Origin: Ilumatobacteraceae bacterium
GTDB lineage: Bacteria > Actinomycetota > Acidimicrobiia > Acidimicrobiales > Iamiaceae
Assembly (NCBI GenBank): GCA_025463265.1
Contig: JAOBWH010000191.1
Location: 19,765 to 83,764 of the forward strand
Direction: 5' to 3'
Length of the DNA stretch: 64,000 nt
In this document: in pieces, positions 1 to 8,308 of the stretch
How positions within the stretch are numbered: position 1 is the first letter of the stretch
Layout: the number at the start of each line of letters is the position of its first letter
Position numbers and translations under genes: made by a program
Notes under the pieces: model-generated
What the model saw: only the letters and a program-made list of their open reading frames with translations
What the model was told of the DNA's origin: nothing
Database searches by the model: none

Positions 1-1263
1 ATCGCGCAGGTCCTCCAGGGTGGCCTGCACGTCGGCCTCGCGAGCCTGGTGGGTGATGAAGATCAGGCGGGCGTCGGCGCCGACGCCCTCCTGCTCGAGC
101 GAGCGGATCGACACCGCGTGGCGCTCGAACGCCTCGGCCACGGCGCGCAGCACGCCGGGCTTGTCGACCACGTCGAGGTTCACGTAGTAGCTGGCGTGCA
201 GCTCGTCGATGGGACGGATGGGTCGGCGGGTGAGCGCCAGGAGGTCCGCGTGGGTCCCCTTGCGGAGGTTCACGGCGGCATCGATCAGGTCGCCCAGGAC
301 GGCGGACCCGGTGGGGTCGCCGCCGGCGCCGCGGCCGTAGAACATGAGGTCGCCGACGGCGGCACCCTCGACGAACACGGCGTTGAACGAGTCCCGCACG
401 CCCGCCAGCGGGTGGGCCAGCGGCACCATGGCCGGGTGCACGCGCACCGCGACCTCGTCGGGTCCGCCGTCGACCTTGACCAGCTCGGCCACGGCCAGGA
501 GCTTGATGACGTACCCGAGGCGGCCGGCGAACTCGATGTCGGTGGCCGAGATGTTCGAGATGCCCTCGTGGTACACGTCGCCGGCGACGACCTTGGCGCC
601 GAAGGCCAGCGAGGCGAGGATGGCCGCCTTGGCACCTGCGTCGAACCCCTCGACGTCGGCGGTGGGGTCCCGCTCGGCGTAGCCGAGCTCCTGGGCCTCG
701 GCCAGCGCCTCGCCGTACCCGGTGCCCTCCTCGGACATCCGGGTGAGGATGAAGTTGGTGGTGCCGTTGACGATGCCGGTGATGCGGCGGACGTCCTCGC
801 CGGCCAGGGACTCCCGCAGCGGACGCAGGATGGGGATGCCGCCGGCGACGGCGGCCTCGAACAACAGGTCGACGCCGGCGGCGGACGCCGCGGCGTAGAG
901 CTCGGCGCCGTGGTTGGCGAGCAGCTCCTTGTTGGCGGTGACGACGGGCTTGCCTGCGGCCATGGCGGCGAGGATCAGCTCCCGGGCCGGTTCGATGCCG
1001 CCAATGACCTCGACCACCACATCGATGGACGGATCGGTCACCACCTCGGCGGCGTCGCGGGTGAGGACCGAGTCATCGAGGTCGACCGGGCGCTTGCGGG
1101 TGAGGCTGCGGACGGCGACCTTGGCGACCTCGAGCCGGGTGCCGGTCCGGGCGGCGATCTCATCGCCACGGGCTTCCACCAGCTGCACGAGGGCGGCGCC
1201 CACGTTCCCGCAGCCGAGGATGCCGACGCGCACCACGGACTTGTCAGAGGTCGTCTCGGTCAC
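1..1263 (-). CDS. hom: Homoserine dehydrogenase (C-terminus cut by window edge)
   Basis: NAD(P)-dependent reduction of aspartate semialdehyde to homoserine, the branch towards threonine and methionine. The visible 421 residues begin with a Rossmann motif GILGCGNVG at residues 14-22, continue through the homoserine dehydrogenase catalytic domain (GGIEPARELI, VTANKELL, GIVNGTTNFIL), and end in an ACT-type regulatory domain from about residue 358 (VDKPGVLRAVAEAF). The ACT domain suggests threonine feedback control, as in the family. Start chosen is GTG at 1263, followed by VTETTSDKSVVRVGIL. The gene runs off the left edge, so only the last part of the ACT domain is missing. lysA and argS lie upstream on the same strand, but an opposite-strand crotonase gene separates them from hom. 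Confidence 0.95.
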   Translation of the reverse strand, partial: MTETTSDKSVVRVGILGCGNVGAALVQLVEARGDEIAARTGTRLEVAKVAVRSLTRKRPVDLDDSVLTRDAAEVVTDPSIDVVVEVIGGIEPARELILAAMAAGKPVVTANKELLANHGAELYAAASAAGVDLLFEAAVAGGIPILRPLRESLAGEDVRRITGIVNGTTNFILTRMSEEGTGYGEALAEAQELGYAERDPTADVEGFDAGAKAAILASLAFGAKVVAGDVYHEGISNISATDIEFAGRLGYVIKLLAVAELVKVDGGPDEVAVRVHPAMVPLAHPLAGVRDSFNAVFVEGAAVGDLMFYGRGAGGDPTGSAVLGDLIDAAVNLRKGTHADLLALTRRPIRPIDELHASYYVNLDVVDKPGVLRAVAEAFERHAVSIRSLEQEGVGADARLIFITHQAREADVQATLEDLRD

Positions 1264-1354
1264 GGACGGAGGCTACCGGTCGACCCACCGGCGCCCCGAA
1301 CGAGTAGCGGGCGGCGGACGCCCTGGTCCGCTGCCCGGCACCGACCGCCATGGC

Positions 1355-1360
1355 TAGCGT
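1355..1360 (+). promoter_or_regulatory. Candidate -10 element for a leaderless crotonase transcript
   Basis: TAGCGT lies seven bases before the ATG at 1368, with no purine-rich ribosome binding site between. This is the spacing expected if transcription starts at the A of the start codon. The same arrangement recurs at other genes in the window. No clear -35 box is seen. Confidence 0.4.
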
Positions 1361-1367
1361 CGGCGCC

Positions 1368-2084
1368 ATGTCGAACGTGACCTACGAACTGGGCGACGGG
1401 ATCGCCACCATCACCATCGACGACGGGAAGGCCAACGCGCTGACCGAGCCGCTCATCGGCGAGATCAGCGCCGCCCTCGATCAGGCCGAAGCCGACGCCG
1501 CCGTCGTGGTGCTCACCGGGCGCCCGGGTCGGTTCTCGGGCGGGTTCGACCTGCCGACCCTCACGGCGTTCACGCCGGCATCGGCCGACCTGCTCAAGGC
1601 CGGCTTCGAGCTGGCGCACCGGCTGCTGTCGTTCCCCCGCCCGGTGGTGATCGCCTCCACCGGCCACGCCATCGCCATGGGCTCGTTCCTGCTCCTCAGC
1701 GGCGACCACCGCATCGGCATCGCCGGCAGCGGACACAAGATCGGCGCCACCGAGGTGGCCATCGGCATGGCGATGCCGTGGGCGGCGGTCGAGGTGCTGC
1801 GCCAGCGCCTCACCCGGGCCCACTTCGAACGGGCGACCCTGCTCGCCGAGGTGTTCACGCCCGAAGGCGCGGTGGAGGCGGGGTTCCTCGACGAGACCGT
1901 GGCGGAGGATCAGCTCCCCGTCCGAGCCCGGGAGGTGGCCACCCGCCTGGCCTCGCTCGACGCCAAGGCCCACCACGTCACCAAGCAGCGGGCGCGGGCG
2001 GCGATGCTGGAGACCCTGGCCGCCGCCATCGCGAGAGACGACGACGAGTTCCGCGCCGCCATCGCCCAGCTCGGCAACGCCTGA
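1368..2084 (+). CDS. Enoyl-CoA hydratase/isomerase (crotonase) family protein
   Basis: A 238-residue crotonase-fold protein, likely acting on an acyl-CoA thioester in the cytoplasm. Visible family features are the N-terminal strand ITIDDGKANALT, the oxyanion-hole segment FSGGFDLPTL, and the second CoA/oxyanion segment around GHAIAMGSFLLLSGDHRI. The stretch HKIGATEVAIGMAMP carries a glutamate near the usual catalytic region. An ATG six codons upstream (1350) is possible, but ATG 1368 fits the family N-terminus better and has a leaderless-type -10 before it. It is transcribed opposite to lysA and hom and sits between them, so it probably belongs to a different regulon. Substrate cannot be told. 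Confidence 0.85.
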   Translation: MSNVTYELGDGIATITIDDGKANALTEPLIGEISAALDQAEADAAVVVLTGRPGRFSGGFDLPTLTAFTPASADLLKAGFELAHRLLSFPRPVVIASTGHAIAMGSFLLLSGDHRIGIAGSGHKIGATEVAIGMAMPWAAVEVLRQRLTRAHFERATLLAEVFTPEGAVEAGFLDETVAEDQLPVRAREVATRLASLDAKAHHVTKQRARAAMLETLAAAIARDDDEFRAAIAQLGNA

Positions 2085-2120
2085 CCGGGCGAACCTCCGC
2101 TCGCACCTGCACTCGTCGGC

Positions 2121-3392
2121 TCAGCCGACGTCGGTGGCCAAGAGGTCGGCCTCGGTCTCCCGGCGGATCACCAGCCGGGCTTGGCCGTCGGCCGCGAACA
2201 CCACCGCGGGGCGGGGCAGCAGGTTGTAGTTCGATCCCATGGAGCGGCCGTAGGCACCGGTGACCGGCGTGGCGATGAGGTCGCCGACCGCCGTGCCGGG
2301 CGGCACCTTGGCCTCCGGCACGATGACATCGCCGGACTCGCAGTGCTTGCCCACCAGACGGACGACCTCGGTGCGATCGGCCGTGACCCGGGCCGGCGCG
2401 AACGTCTCGTAGCCCGAGCCGTAGAGCGCCGGGCGGGGATTGTCGATGAAGCCTCCGTCGACCGCCACGAACGTGCGGATGCCCGGCACGTCCTTCACGG
2501 TGCCGACCCGGTACACGGTGATGCCCGCAGCGGCCGCGATGGCGCGGCCGGGCTCGGCCGAGACCCGGGCGGTGATGCCGGCCTCGGCGCAAGCTGCCCG
2601 GACCACCTCGCCCCACTCGGTGATGCTGGGCGCCTCCTCGCCCTCGATGTAGGCGACCCCGATGCCGCCGCCGATCGACAGCTCGGGGAGGCCGGTCTCG
2701 TTGACGAACGGCGCGAGGGCCTGCACGGCCTGCTCGAAGAACCCGGCGACGAAGACCTGCGAGCCGATGTGGGCGTGGATGCCCACCAGCTCGACCGCGT
2801 CGCTGGCCCGGGCCCGGTCCACGGCACGGGCTGCGTCGCCGACCTTGAGCCCGAACCCGAACTTGGAGTCGTCCTGGCCGGTCATCACGAACTCGTGGGT
2901 GTGGGCCTCCACGCCCGGCGTGATGCGCAGGAGGACCTTCGGCACCATGCCGTCGGCGCCGAACAGGCCCTCGAGCCGGTCGAGCTCGTCGAAGCTGTCG
3001 ACGACGACCCGCCCGACCCCCGCCTCCCGGGCAGCGATCAGCTCGCCATCGGACTTGTTGTTGCCGTGGAGGACGAGGCGCTCGGCCGGAACGCCGGCCG
3101 ACAGGGCGACGGCCAGCTCACCGCCGCTGGCCACGTCGAGGTGCATGCCCTCCTCGTGGGCGAGGCGGGCCATCGCCCGGCAGAGAAACGCCTTGGTGGC
3201 GTACGCCACGCCCTCGCCGAACGCGCCCACCGCCTCACGGCAGCGGGCCCGCAGCTGGGCCTCGTCGTAGATGAACAACGGCGTCCCGAACTCCTCGGCG
3301 AGCTCGGCCACGTCGCAGCCCCCCACGAGCAGCTGACCGTCGGCGCCGACCTCGGCCGAATCAGGCAGCAGCCCCCACGGCAGCGCCGTCAC
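2121..3392 (-). CDS. lysA: Diaminopimelate decarboxylase
   Basis: PLP enzyme that decarboxylates meso-diaminopimelate to lysine. Alanine-racemase-type barrel features are present: VAYATKAF with the PLP lysine, LHGNNKSDGEL, GIHAHIGSQ, SIGGGIGVAY and SAEPGRAI. The C-terminal domain has CESGDVI with the active-site cysteine, then the substrate segment GAYGRSMGSNYN. Length (about 423 aa) is normal. An in-frame GTG at 3416 lies directly against a GGAGG with no spacing, so GTG 3392 (VTALPWGLLPDSAEV), with a G-rich Shine-Dalgarno tract upstream, is preferred. It follows argS on the same strand, but a large inverted repeat lies between them. Confidence 0.95.
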   Translation of the reverse strand: MTALPWGLLPDSAEVGADGQLLVGGCDVAELAEEFGTPLFIYDEAQLRARCREAVGAFGEGVAYATKAFLCRAMARLAHEEGMHLDVASGGELAVALSAGVPAERLVLHGNNKSDGELIAAREAGVGRVVVDSFDELDRLEGLFGADGMVPKVLLRITPGVEAHTHEFVMTGQDDSKFGFGLKVGDAARAVDRARASDAVELVGIHAHIGSQVFVAGFFEQAVQALAPFVNETGLPELSIGGGIGVAYIEGEEAPSITEWGEVVRAACAEAGITARVSAEPGRAIAAAAGITVYRVGTVKDVPGIRTFVAVDGGFIDNPRPALYGSGYETFAPARVTADRTEVVRLVGKHCESGDVIVPEAKVPPGTAVGDLIATPVTGAYGRSMGSNYNLLPRPAVVFAADGQARLVIRRETEADLLATDVG

Positions 3393-3418
3393 CCCGCACC
3401 CCCCACCGACACCCACCC

Positions 3419-3529
3419 TCCAACTTGGTGGATCGTGGCCGCTTCGCGGCGCCGATCCACCAAGTTGGAAGAGGGGGGCGGAACGTGGAGGAAAAGTGAC
3501 GCCATGCGACCGGGATCTTCCAAGTTGGA
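3419..3529. repeat. 17-bp inverted repeat plus a third CCAAGTTGGA copy between argS and lysA
   Basis: TCCAACTTGGTGGATCG (3419-3435) is perfectly inverted at 3453-3469. The 17-base loop itself contains GCCGC-TTC-GCGGC, so the whole can form one long stem-loop. A further core copy, TCCAAGTTGGA, lies at 3519-3529. Two of the copies border runs of G (minus-strand C runs). The element fills most of the gap between the argS stop and the lysA start. It could act as an attenuator or terminator, or be one member of a dispersed palindromic repeat family. Confidence 0.85.
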
Positions 3530-3543
3530 GGGGGGCGCCGGGG

Positions 3544-5154
3544 TCACATCGACTCCGGGGCGCTGACGCCGAGCAGGTCGAGGCCGATGGCGAAGCCGAT
3601 GCGGGACGACTCCACCAGCCACAGCCGGGCCTGGGTCAGCTCGGGGCTGACACCGTCGCCCATCACGTAGCAGTCGTGGTAGAAGCCGTGGAACCGGTCG
3701 GCCAGCTCGCGGACCCACGTGGCCACCTTGTGGGGGGCCCGGTCGGTGGTGGCGATGCGGACGATGTCGGGCAGCTCGGAGAGCGTGCGCAGCACCTCGA
3801 GCTCGCGCTCGTGGGTGAGCAGACCGAGGTCCACCTGCGCGATGGGCAGCCGCTCGACGCCCCGCTCGGCCGCCACCCGGTTGATGGAGGCGATCCGGGT
3901 GTGGGCGTACTGCACGTAGAAGACCGGCGACTCCTTCGACTCCGAGCGCACCTTGTCCAGGTCGATGGTGACGGCCTGGTCGATGGAGGTCAGCAGCGAC
4001 AGCAGCCGGGTGGCGTCGGCACCGATGTCGGCCACCACGTCGTCGAGGTCGATCACGTTGCCCGCCCGCTTGGACATGCGGCCGCTGGTCAGCGAGATCA
4101 TCTGGCCGAGCCGGACCTCGATGCGGTCGCCGTCGATGCCCAGCGCCTTGATGCCGGCCACGAGCGAGGCCACCTGACCGTGGTGGTCCGCGCCCCACAC
4201 GTTGATGACGCGGTCGAAGCCGCGGGTCACGAACTTGTTGCGGTGGTAGGCGAGGTCGCCGGCCAGGTACGTGTAGTCGCCGTTGGTCTTGCGCAGCACG
4301 CGGCGCTCCCGCGGATCGCCGAACTCCTTGGACTCGAACCACAGGGCCCCGTCCTCGTCGGTGATGACGCCCTTCGCCTGGAGCTCGGCCACCGTCTCGG
4401 CCACCGCCGAGGACTCCTCGATGGACGCCTGGCTGTACCACTCGTCGTAGTGGATGTGGATCGACTCCATGGTGGAGCGGATGCCGCCGAGGATGCGCTC
4501 GGCCGCCCACTGCCCCGCCTCGGTGACGTCGTCGGTGCCGTCGTAGGTCGTGGCCAGCTCGGCCACGTACTCGCCCGGGTAGCCGTCCTCGGGCACCGGC
4601 TCGCCCTTGCGGTGGGCGATGAGGCTGGCACCGAGCCGGCGGATCTGCCCACCGGTGTCGTTCACGTAGTACTCCCGGCTGACCTGGTGGCCGGTGCGGG
4701 CCAGCAGCCGGGCGAGGGCGTCGCCGTACGACGCGAACCAGCCGTTGCCCACGTGGATGGGGCCGGTGGGGTTGGCCGAGACGAACTCGACCATCACCTT
4801 CTCGCCGTCCGCCAGCTGGGGGGCGGCGTAGGCCGCCGTGCCCTGGTCGACCACATCGGCCAGCACGTCGTGGAGCCACGTCGGCGCCAGACGGAAGTTC
4901 ACGAAGCCGGGACCGGCGATCTCCACCGATTCGACGTGCGCGGGCGGGTTGGCGTCCAGGTGCTCCACCAGCTGTGCGGCCAGCTCCCGAGGGTTGCGCC
5001 CGGCCTTCTTGGCCGACGCCAGCGCCACGTTCGACGACCAGTCGCCGTGCTCCCGGTTGGCCGGTCGCTCCAGCGAGACCTGCTCCGGAAGCGGTTCGAC
5101 GGCGAGCGCCACCAGGGCGTTGCGCACGGCTGCGGCGAGGTCGTCGCGGATCAC
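3544..5154 (-). CDS. argS: Arginyl-tRNA synthetase
   Basis: Class I aminoacyl-tRNA synthetase charging tRNA-Arg. The 536-residue protein has the N-terminal Add-1 domain (about 1-110), the HIGH-type signature in NPTGPIHVGNGWF, the KMSKS-type loop as GRMSKRAGNVIDLDD, and a C-terminal DALR anticodon-binding domain ending near GLDLLGVSAPESM. ATG 5154 is preceded by GGAAGGACCC, a fair ribosome binding site. The gene is divergent from a tRNA-Arg gene 145 bp away and precedes lysA, matching the argS-lysA-hom order common in Actinobacteria. Confidence 0.97.
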   Translation of the reverse strand: MIRDDLAAAVRNALVALAVEPLPEQVSLERPANREHGDWSSNVALASAKKAGRNPRELAAQLVEHLDANPPAHVESVEIAGPGFVNFRLAPTWLHDVLADVVDQGTAAYAAPQLADGEKVMVEFVSANPTGPIHVGNGWFASYGDALARLLARTGHQVSREYYVNDTGGQIRRLGASLIAHRKGEPVPEDGYPGEYVAELATTYDGTDDVTEAGQWAAERILGGIRSTMESIHIHYDEWYSQASIEESSAVAETVAELQAKGVITDEDGALWFESKEFGDPRERRVLRKTNGDYTYLAGDLAYHRNKFVTRGFDRVINVWGADHHGQVASLVAGIKALGIDGDRIEVRLGQMISLTSGRMSKRAGNVIDLDDVVADIGADATRLLSLLTSIDQAVTIDLDKVRSESKESPVFYVQYAHTRIASINRVAAERGVERLPIAQVDLGLLTHERELEVLRTLSELPDIVRIATTDRAPHKVATWVRELADRFHGFYHDCYVMGDGVSPELTQARLWLVESSRIGFAIGLDLLGVSAPESM

Positions 5155-5299
5155 GGCAGTGGGTCCTTCCAGGACGTTCGGATCGGGAGTCGCAGGTTAC
5201 TGGCGCCTCCCTCGCGCCTCCCCACCCGATAGCTGGGCCGGACCGATCCGGCGAACCGCTTTGGGGTGCCTGGGATCACGACCTAGGGTGACGGCCCCT

Positions 5300-5371
5300 G
5301 CCCTCGTAGCTCAGGGGATAGAGCATCGCCCTCCGGAGGCGTGTGCGGGCGTTCGAATCGCCCCGAGGGCA
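5300..5371 (+). tRNA. tRNA-Arg (anticodon CCG)
   Basis: The cloverleaf is complete. Acceptor GCCCTCG pairs with CGAGGGC, D stem GCTC with GAGC, and T arm GGGCG-TTCGAAT-CGCCC. The anticodon loop CTCCGGA reads CCG. The outermost anticodon-stem pair is a T-T mismatch. The discriminator is A and no CCA is encoded. A TAGGGT -10-like box sits 10 bases upstream, and a strong hairpin follows. A tRNA-Arg divergent from argS is a notable pairing. Confidence 0.95.
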
Positions 5372-5378
5372 CCCGGAC

Positions 5379-5412
5379 GACACGGCCCGGCGCACGAGCG
5401 CCGGGCCGTGTC
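5379..5412. terminator. Stem-loop terminator after tRNA-Arg
   Basis: Perfect 14-bp arms GACACGGCCCGGCG and CGCCGGGCCGTGTC with a six-base loop start seven bases after the tRNA. There is no clear T-tract, as is usual at this GC content. It also lies 13 bp beyond the stop of the convergent acyl-CoA dehydrogenase gene, so it may serve both directions. Confidence 0.8.
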
Positions 5413-5424
5413 GCGTCCCTGGTC

Positions 5425-6672
5425 CTACTTGGCGGCGGCCGGCGGCTTGGGCTCGCGGGGCAGCCCCAAGAAGCGCTCGCCGACGATGTTGCGCTGGATC
5501 TCGGCGGTGCCACCCCAGATGGTCTCGGACCGGCTGAAGAAGAACGACGACACCATCGGGCTGGGCTTGTAGCTGTCGCGGCCCTTGGCCCGCATGACCG
5601 CCGGCCACCCGCCGCTCGCAGGACCGGCGTCGGCCAGCATCGACGCCGCGCCGAAGATGTCGAGGGCGAGCTCCATGGCGTCGCGGTGCATCTCGGACCA
5701 AAACATCTTGTTGGTGAGCCCGAGCGAGATGACGCCCATGTCCTTCGTGCCGTTGAGCGTCTGGGTGAGCGACCGGAGGCCGTTGATCCGCAGGATCTGG
5801 ATCTTGGAGTAGTACCGGGTGAGCCCCTGGCGCACGACCGGATCGGTGATCCGGCCGTTGCGGGTGGCCTCTTCGACCATGTAGTCGAACTCCTGCTGGA
5901 AGCGCCGGTACCCGGTCGTGGCCGACATGCCGCGCTCGTGGCTGAGCGTCGAGTTGGCGACCTTCCAGCCGTCGTTGAGCCCGCCGACGACGTTGTCCTT
6001 CGGACAGCGGGCGTCGGTGAAGAAGACCTCGTTGAACTCGGCGGTGCCGTCGGGCTGCACGATGCCGCGGACCTCGATGCCGTCCTGCTTCATCGGGACC
6101 AGCAGGTACGAGATGCCCTTGTGCTTCGGGGCGTCCGGGTCGGTCCGGGCGAGCAGGAAGCAGTAGTCGGCGAACTGGGCCTGGGTGGTCCACACCTTCT
6201 GCCCGTTGATGACCCACTCGTCGCCGTCGAGCACGGCCGTGGTCTTGAGCGAGGCGAGGTCGGAGCCGGAATCGGGCTCGGAGAAGCCCTGGCACCAGGC
6301 CATCTCCCCCTTCATGATCTTCGGCAGGAAGTGCTTCTTCTGCTCCTCCGTGCCGTGCTGGAGGATCGTCGGGCCGACGAGGGTGTCGCCGAAGAAGTCG
6401 GCGCGCAGCGGGGCCTTGGCCCGGGCGAACTCCTCGGCGAGCACCACGTTCTCCATGGTGGACAGCCCCTTGCCCCCGTACTCGGTGGGCCACGAGGCGC
6501 AGATCCAGCCACCCCCGTAGAGCTTCGCCGGCCACGCCTCGTTGAACGCCTTCTTCTCCTCGGGCGTCTGTTCGAAGCCCTCGTCGAACCAGCCGGCCGG
6601 GAGGTGCTCCTCCAGCCAGCCGCGGATCTCGGTGCGGAACGCTTCTGCTTCGGGCGGGTAGCTCAAGTCCAT
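5425..6672 (-). CDS. Acyl-CoA dehydrogenase
   Basis: FAD enzyme introducing a 2,3 double bond into an acyl-CoA, 415 aa with the three usual domains: helical N-terminus (about 1-125), beta domain with the flavin motif WCQGFSEPDSGSDLASL, and C-terminal helical domain. Near the C-terminus the canonical YEGT catalytic-glutamate motif reads IWGGTAEIQRNIVGER, so the usual glutamate is glycine. In actinobacteria such GGT proteins include members of heteromeric FadE pairs, but no partner lies next to it here. A near-perfect palindrome just upstream of ATG 6672 suggests TetR-type repression. Substrate unknown; fatty, branched or steroid side-chain acyl-CoA are all possible. Confidence 0.93.
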   Translation of the reverse strand: MDLSYPPEAEAFRTEIRGWLEEHLPAGWFDEGFEQTPEEKKAFNEAWPAKLYGGGWICASWPTEYGGKGLSTMENVVLAEEFARAKAPLRADFFGDTLVGPTILQHGTEEQKKHFLPKIMKGEMAWCQGFSEPDSGSDLASLKTTAVLDGDEWVINGQKVWTTQAQFADYCFLLARTDPDAPKHKGISYLLVPMKQDGIEVRGIVQPDGTAEFNEVFFTDARCPKDNVVGGLNDGWKVANSTLSHERGMSATTGYRRFQQEFDYMVEEATRNGRITDPVVRQGLTRYYSKIQILRINGLRSLTQTLNGTKDMGVISLGLTNKMFWSEMHRDAMELALDIFGAASMLADAGPASGGWPAVMRAKGRDSYKPSPMVSSFFFSRSETIWGGTAEIQRNIVGERFLGLPREPKPPAAAK

Positions 6673-6678
6673 GCCCGT

Positions 6679-6700
6679 ATCTTGACCCGCCGGTCAAGAT
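6679..6700. promoter_or_regulatory. Palindromic operator upstream of acyl-CoA dehydrogenase
   Basis: ATCTTGACC-CGCC-GGTCAAGAT has perfect 9-bp arms and a four-base centre, and begins six bases upstream of the start codon at 6672. Position and symmetry suit a TetR-family dimer covering the promoter or start. Neither TetR gene in the window is adjacent, so the cognate regulator is unknown. Confidence 0.7.
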
Positions 6701-6800
6701 CGTGCCACCCCGTCTCGGGGCCACGAGACCGCCCGGTCGCTCCGCCCGGCATCGACGGCTGCTGCGCAGCCCGAGGTCGGTCCCGGCGACAGGTCGCCGC

Positions 6801-6806
6801 TAGGTT
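6801..6806 (+). promoter_or_regulatory. Candidate leaderless -10 for the FrhB-like gene
   Basis: TAGGTT ends seven bases before ATG 6814 and there is no ribosome binding site in the spacer, so a leaderless mRNA is likely. Confidence 0.4.
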
Positions 6807-6813
6807 TCCGGCC

Positions 6814-8112
6814 ATGACCGTGACCGAGGCGCCAGCCGGGGACGCCCCCGCTCCCGAGCCGTACTTCACCCGCGAAGCGGGCCGCTGGACCCACCAGTGG
6901 AAGGAGCTGTACGAGGAGGTCATCACCACCGGCCTCTGCACCGGCTGTTCCGCGTGCGTGATCTCCTGCCCCCACGACGTGATCGGCTACGAGCACCAGG
7001 AGGGCGGCTACAAGCCGTTCCACCTCGAGGACGAGCTGGGCGCGAGCGACTGCATCCACGGCCAGAAGGGCTGCACCTCGTGCACCCGGGCCTGCCCCCG
7101 CTTCCGGGACTGGGAGCCCACCGCCGACGAGCACCTCTTCGGCCGCGACCGCGAGACCGAGGAGATCCACGGCATCGCCGAGCAGGTGCTGCTCGTCCGG
7201 GCGTCCGACGACCACGTCCACCAGACCGGCCAGGACGGCGGGCTCGTGTCCGCCATCCTCATCTGGCTGCTCGACGAGGGCTACATCGATGGCGCGCTGG
7301 TCTCGGGCCTGGAGGGCGACGGCTCCACGTGGAAGGCCAAGCCGATGGTGGCCACCACCAAGGACGAGGTCCTGGCCACCGCAGGCAGCCGCTACACGTA
7401 CTCCGCCAACTGGCTCGCCTATGACGAGGCCAGGGAGAAGGGCCTCGAGAACCTGGCCCTGGTCGGCATGGGCTGCCAGACGTCGGCGTCGCCGGTGATG
7501 TGGGCCCGCAAGATCGGCAAGGTCGGCAAGCCCATCAAGTTCAACATCGGCCTGCTCTGCTCCAAGACCTTCGACGACCGCATCTTCGACGAGCTCTTCG
7601 ACGCCAAGTACGGCATCAAGCGCGAGACCATCAAGAAGATGAACATCAAGGGCGTCTTCCAGATCTGGACGCACGACGACGAGTACCACGAGGTGCCGCT
7701 CAAGGAGTGCCACGCCTGGACCCGCGAGGGCTGCATGCAATGCCCCGACTTCGCCGCCGAGCACGCCGACATCTCCACCGGCGGCATCGGCAAGTTCAAC
7801 GACCACACCCTCACCGTGGTGCGCACCGAGCTGGGCCGAGAGGTCATCACCCGCATGATCAAGGCGGGCGTCATCGAGGTGAAGCCGGCGGAGGAGGACC
7901 CCGCCGCCCTCGCCCTCATGGACCGCCTATCCCGGGTCAGCCGCAACCGCTGGCCCGACACCGCGATCGGGTTCCCCAAGCGGATGCCGCCCCCTCCGCC
8001 CAAGAAGAAGAAGGCGGCGGCACCTGCGGCCGACGCCGGGCCCAAGCCGGCCCCCTCGGACCAGCCCGAGGGCGGCGAGCCCACCAAGGCCGACGCCGAC
8101 CTCAAGCCCTGA
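6814..8112 (+). CDS. Coenzyme F420 hydrogenase/dehydrogenase beta-subunit (FrhB) family protein
   Basis: A 432-residue iron-sulfur flavoprotein likely passing electrons between F420 and a partner. Four cysteines of a ferredoxin-type cluster are C42, C45, C48 and C52 (CTGCSACVISCPHD), and a second set follows in the segment DCIHGQKGCTSCTRACPRF. The FrhB domain continues with QDGGLVSAILIWLL, GMGCQTSAS and a later cysteine motif, EGCMQCPDFAAEHADI, followed by TGGIGKFNDHT. The C-terminus is a Pro/Lys/Ala-rich low-complexity tail from about residue 388. No hydrogenase large or small subunit is nearby, so this is a stand-alone F420 oxidoreductase subunit; its redox partner is not evident. Confidence 0.9.
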   Translation: MTVTEAPAGDAPAPEPYFTREAGRWTHQWKELYEEVITTGLCTGCSACVISCPHDVIGYEHQEGGYKPFHLEDELGASDCIHGQKGCTSCTRACPRFRDWEPTADEHLFGRDRETEEIHGIAEQVLLVRASDDHVHQTGQDGGLVSAILIWLLDEGYIDGALVSGLEGDGSTWKAKPMVATTKDEVLATAGSRYTYSANWLAYDEAREKGLENLALVGMGCQTSASPVMWARKIGKVGKPIKFNIGLLCSKTFDDRIFDELFDAKYGIKRETIKKMNIKGVFQIWTHDDEYHEVPLKECHAWTREGCMQCPDFAAEHADISTGGIGKFNDHTLTVVRTELGREVITRMIKAGVIEVKPAEEDPAALALMDRLSRVSRNRWPDTAIGFPKRMPPPPPKKKKAAAPAADAGPKPAPSDQPEGGEPTKADADLKP

Positions 8113-8308
8113 GCCCGGCCCCTCGCTGATCGCCCAGGAGGGTCCGTGCTGGACCGCTGATGGGAACGGGATGGCTGCAGGGTCACCCTCTGCGGCCGTG
8201 CCGACGCAGCGTGCGTCCAGGTGACCTACCATCGGCGCTTCGGCGGGGTGGCGGCGGCGTCTCTCCGAACAACCGCACGGGAGCGCGGTCCGCACGAAGG
8301 GAGCGGCG

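Noticed and set aside
2181..3566. Long plus-strand frame opposite lysA
   Set aside because: Antisense shadow of a clear diaminopimelate decarboxylase; composition is His/Gly/Asp/Arg-rich without motifs.
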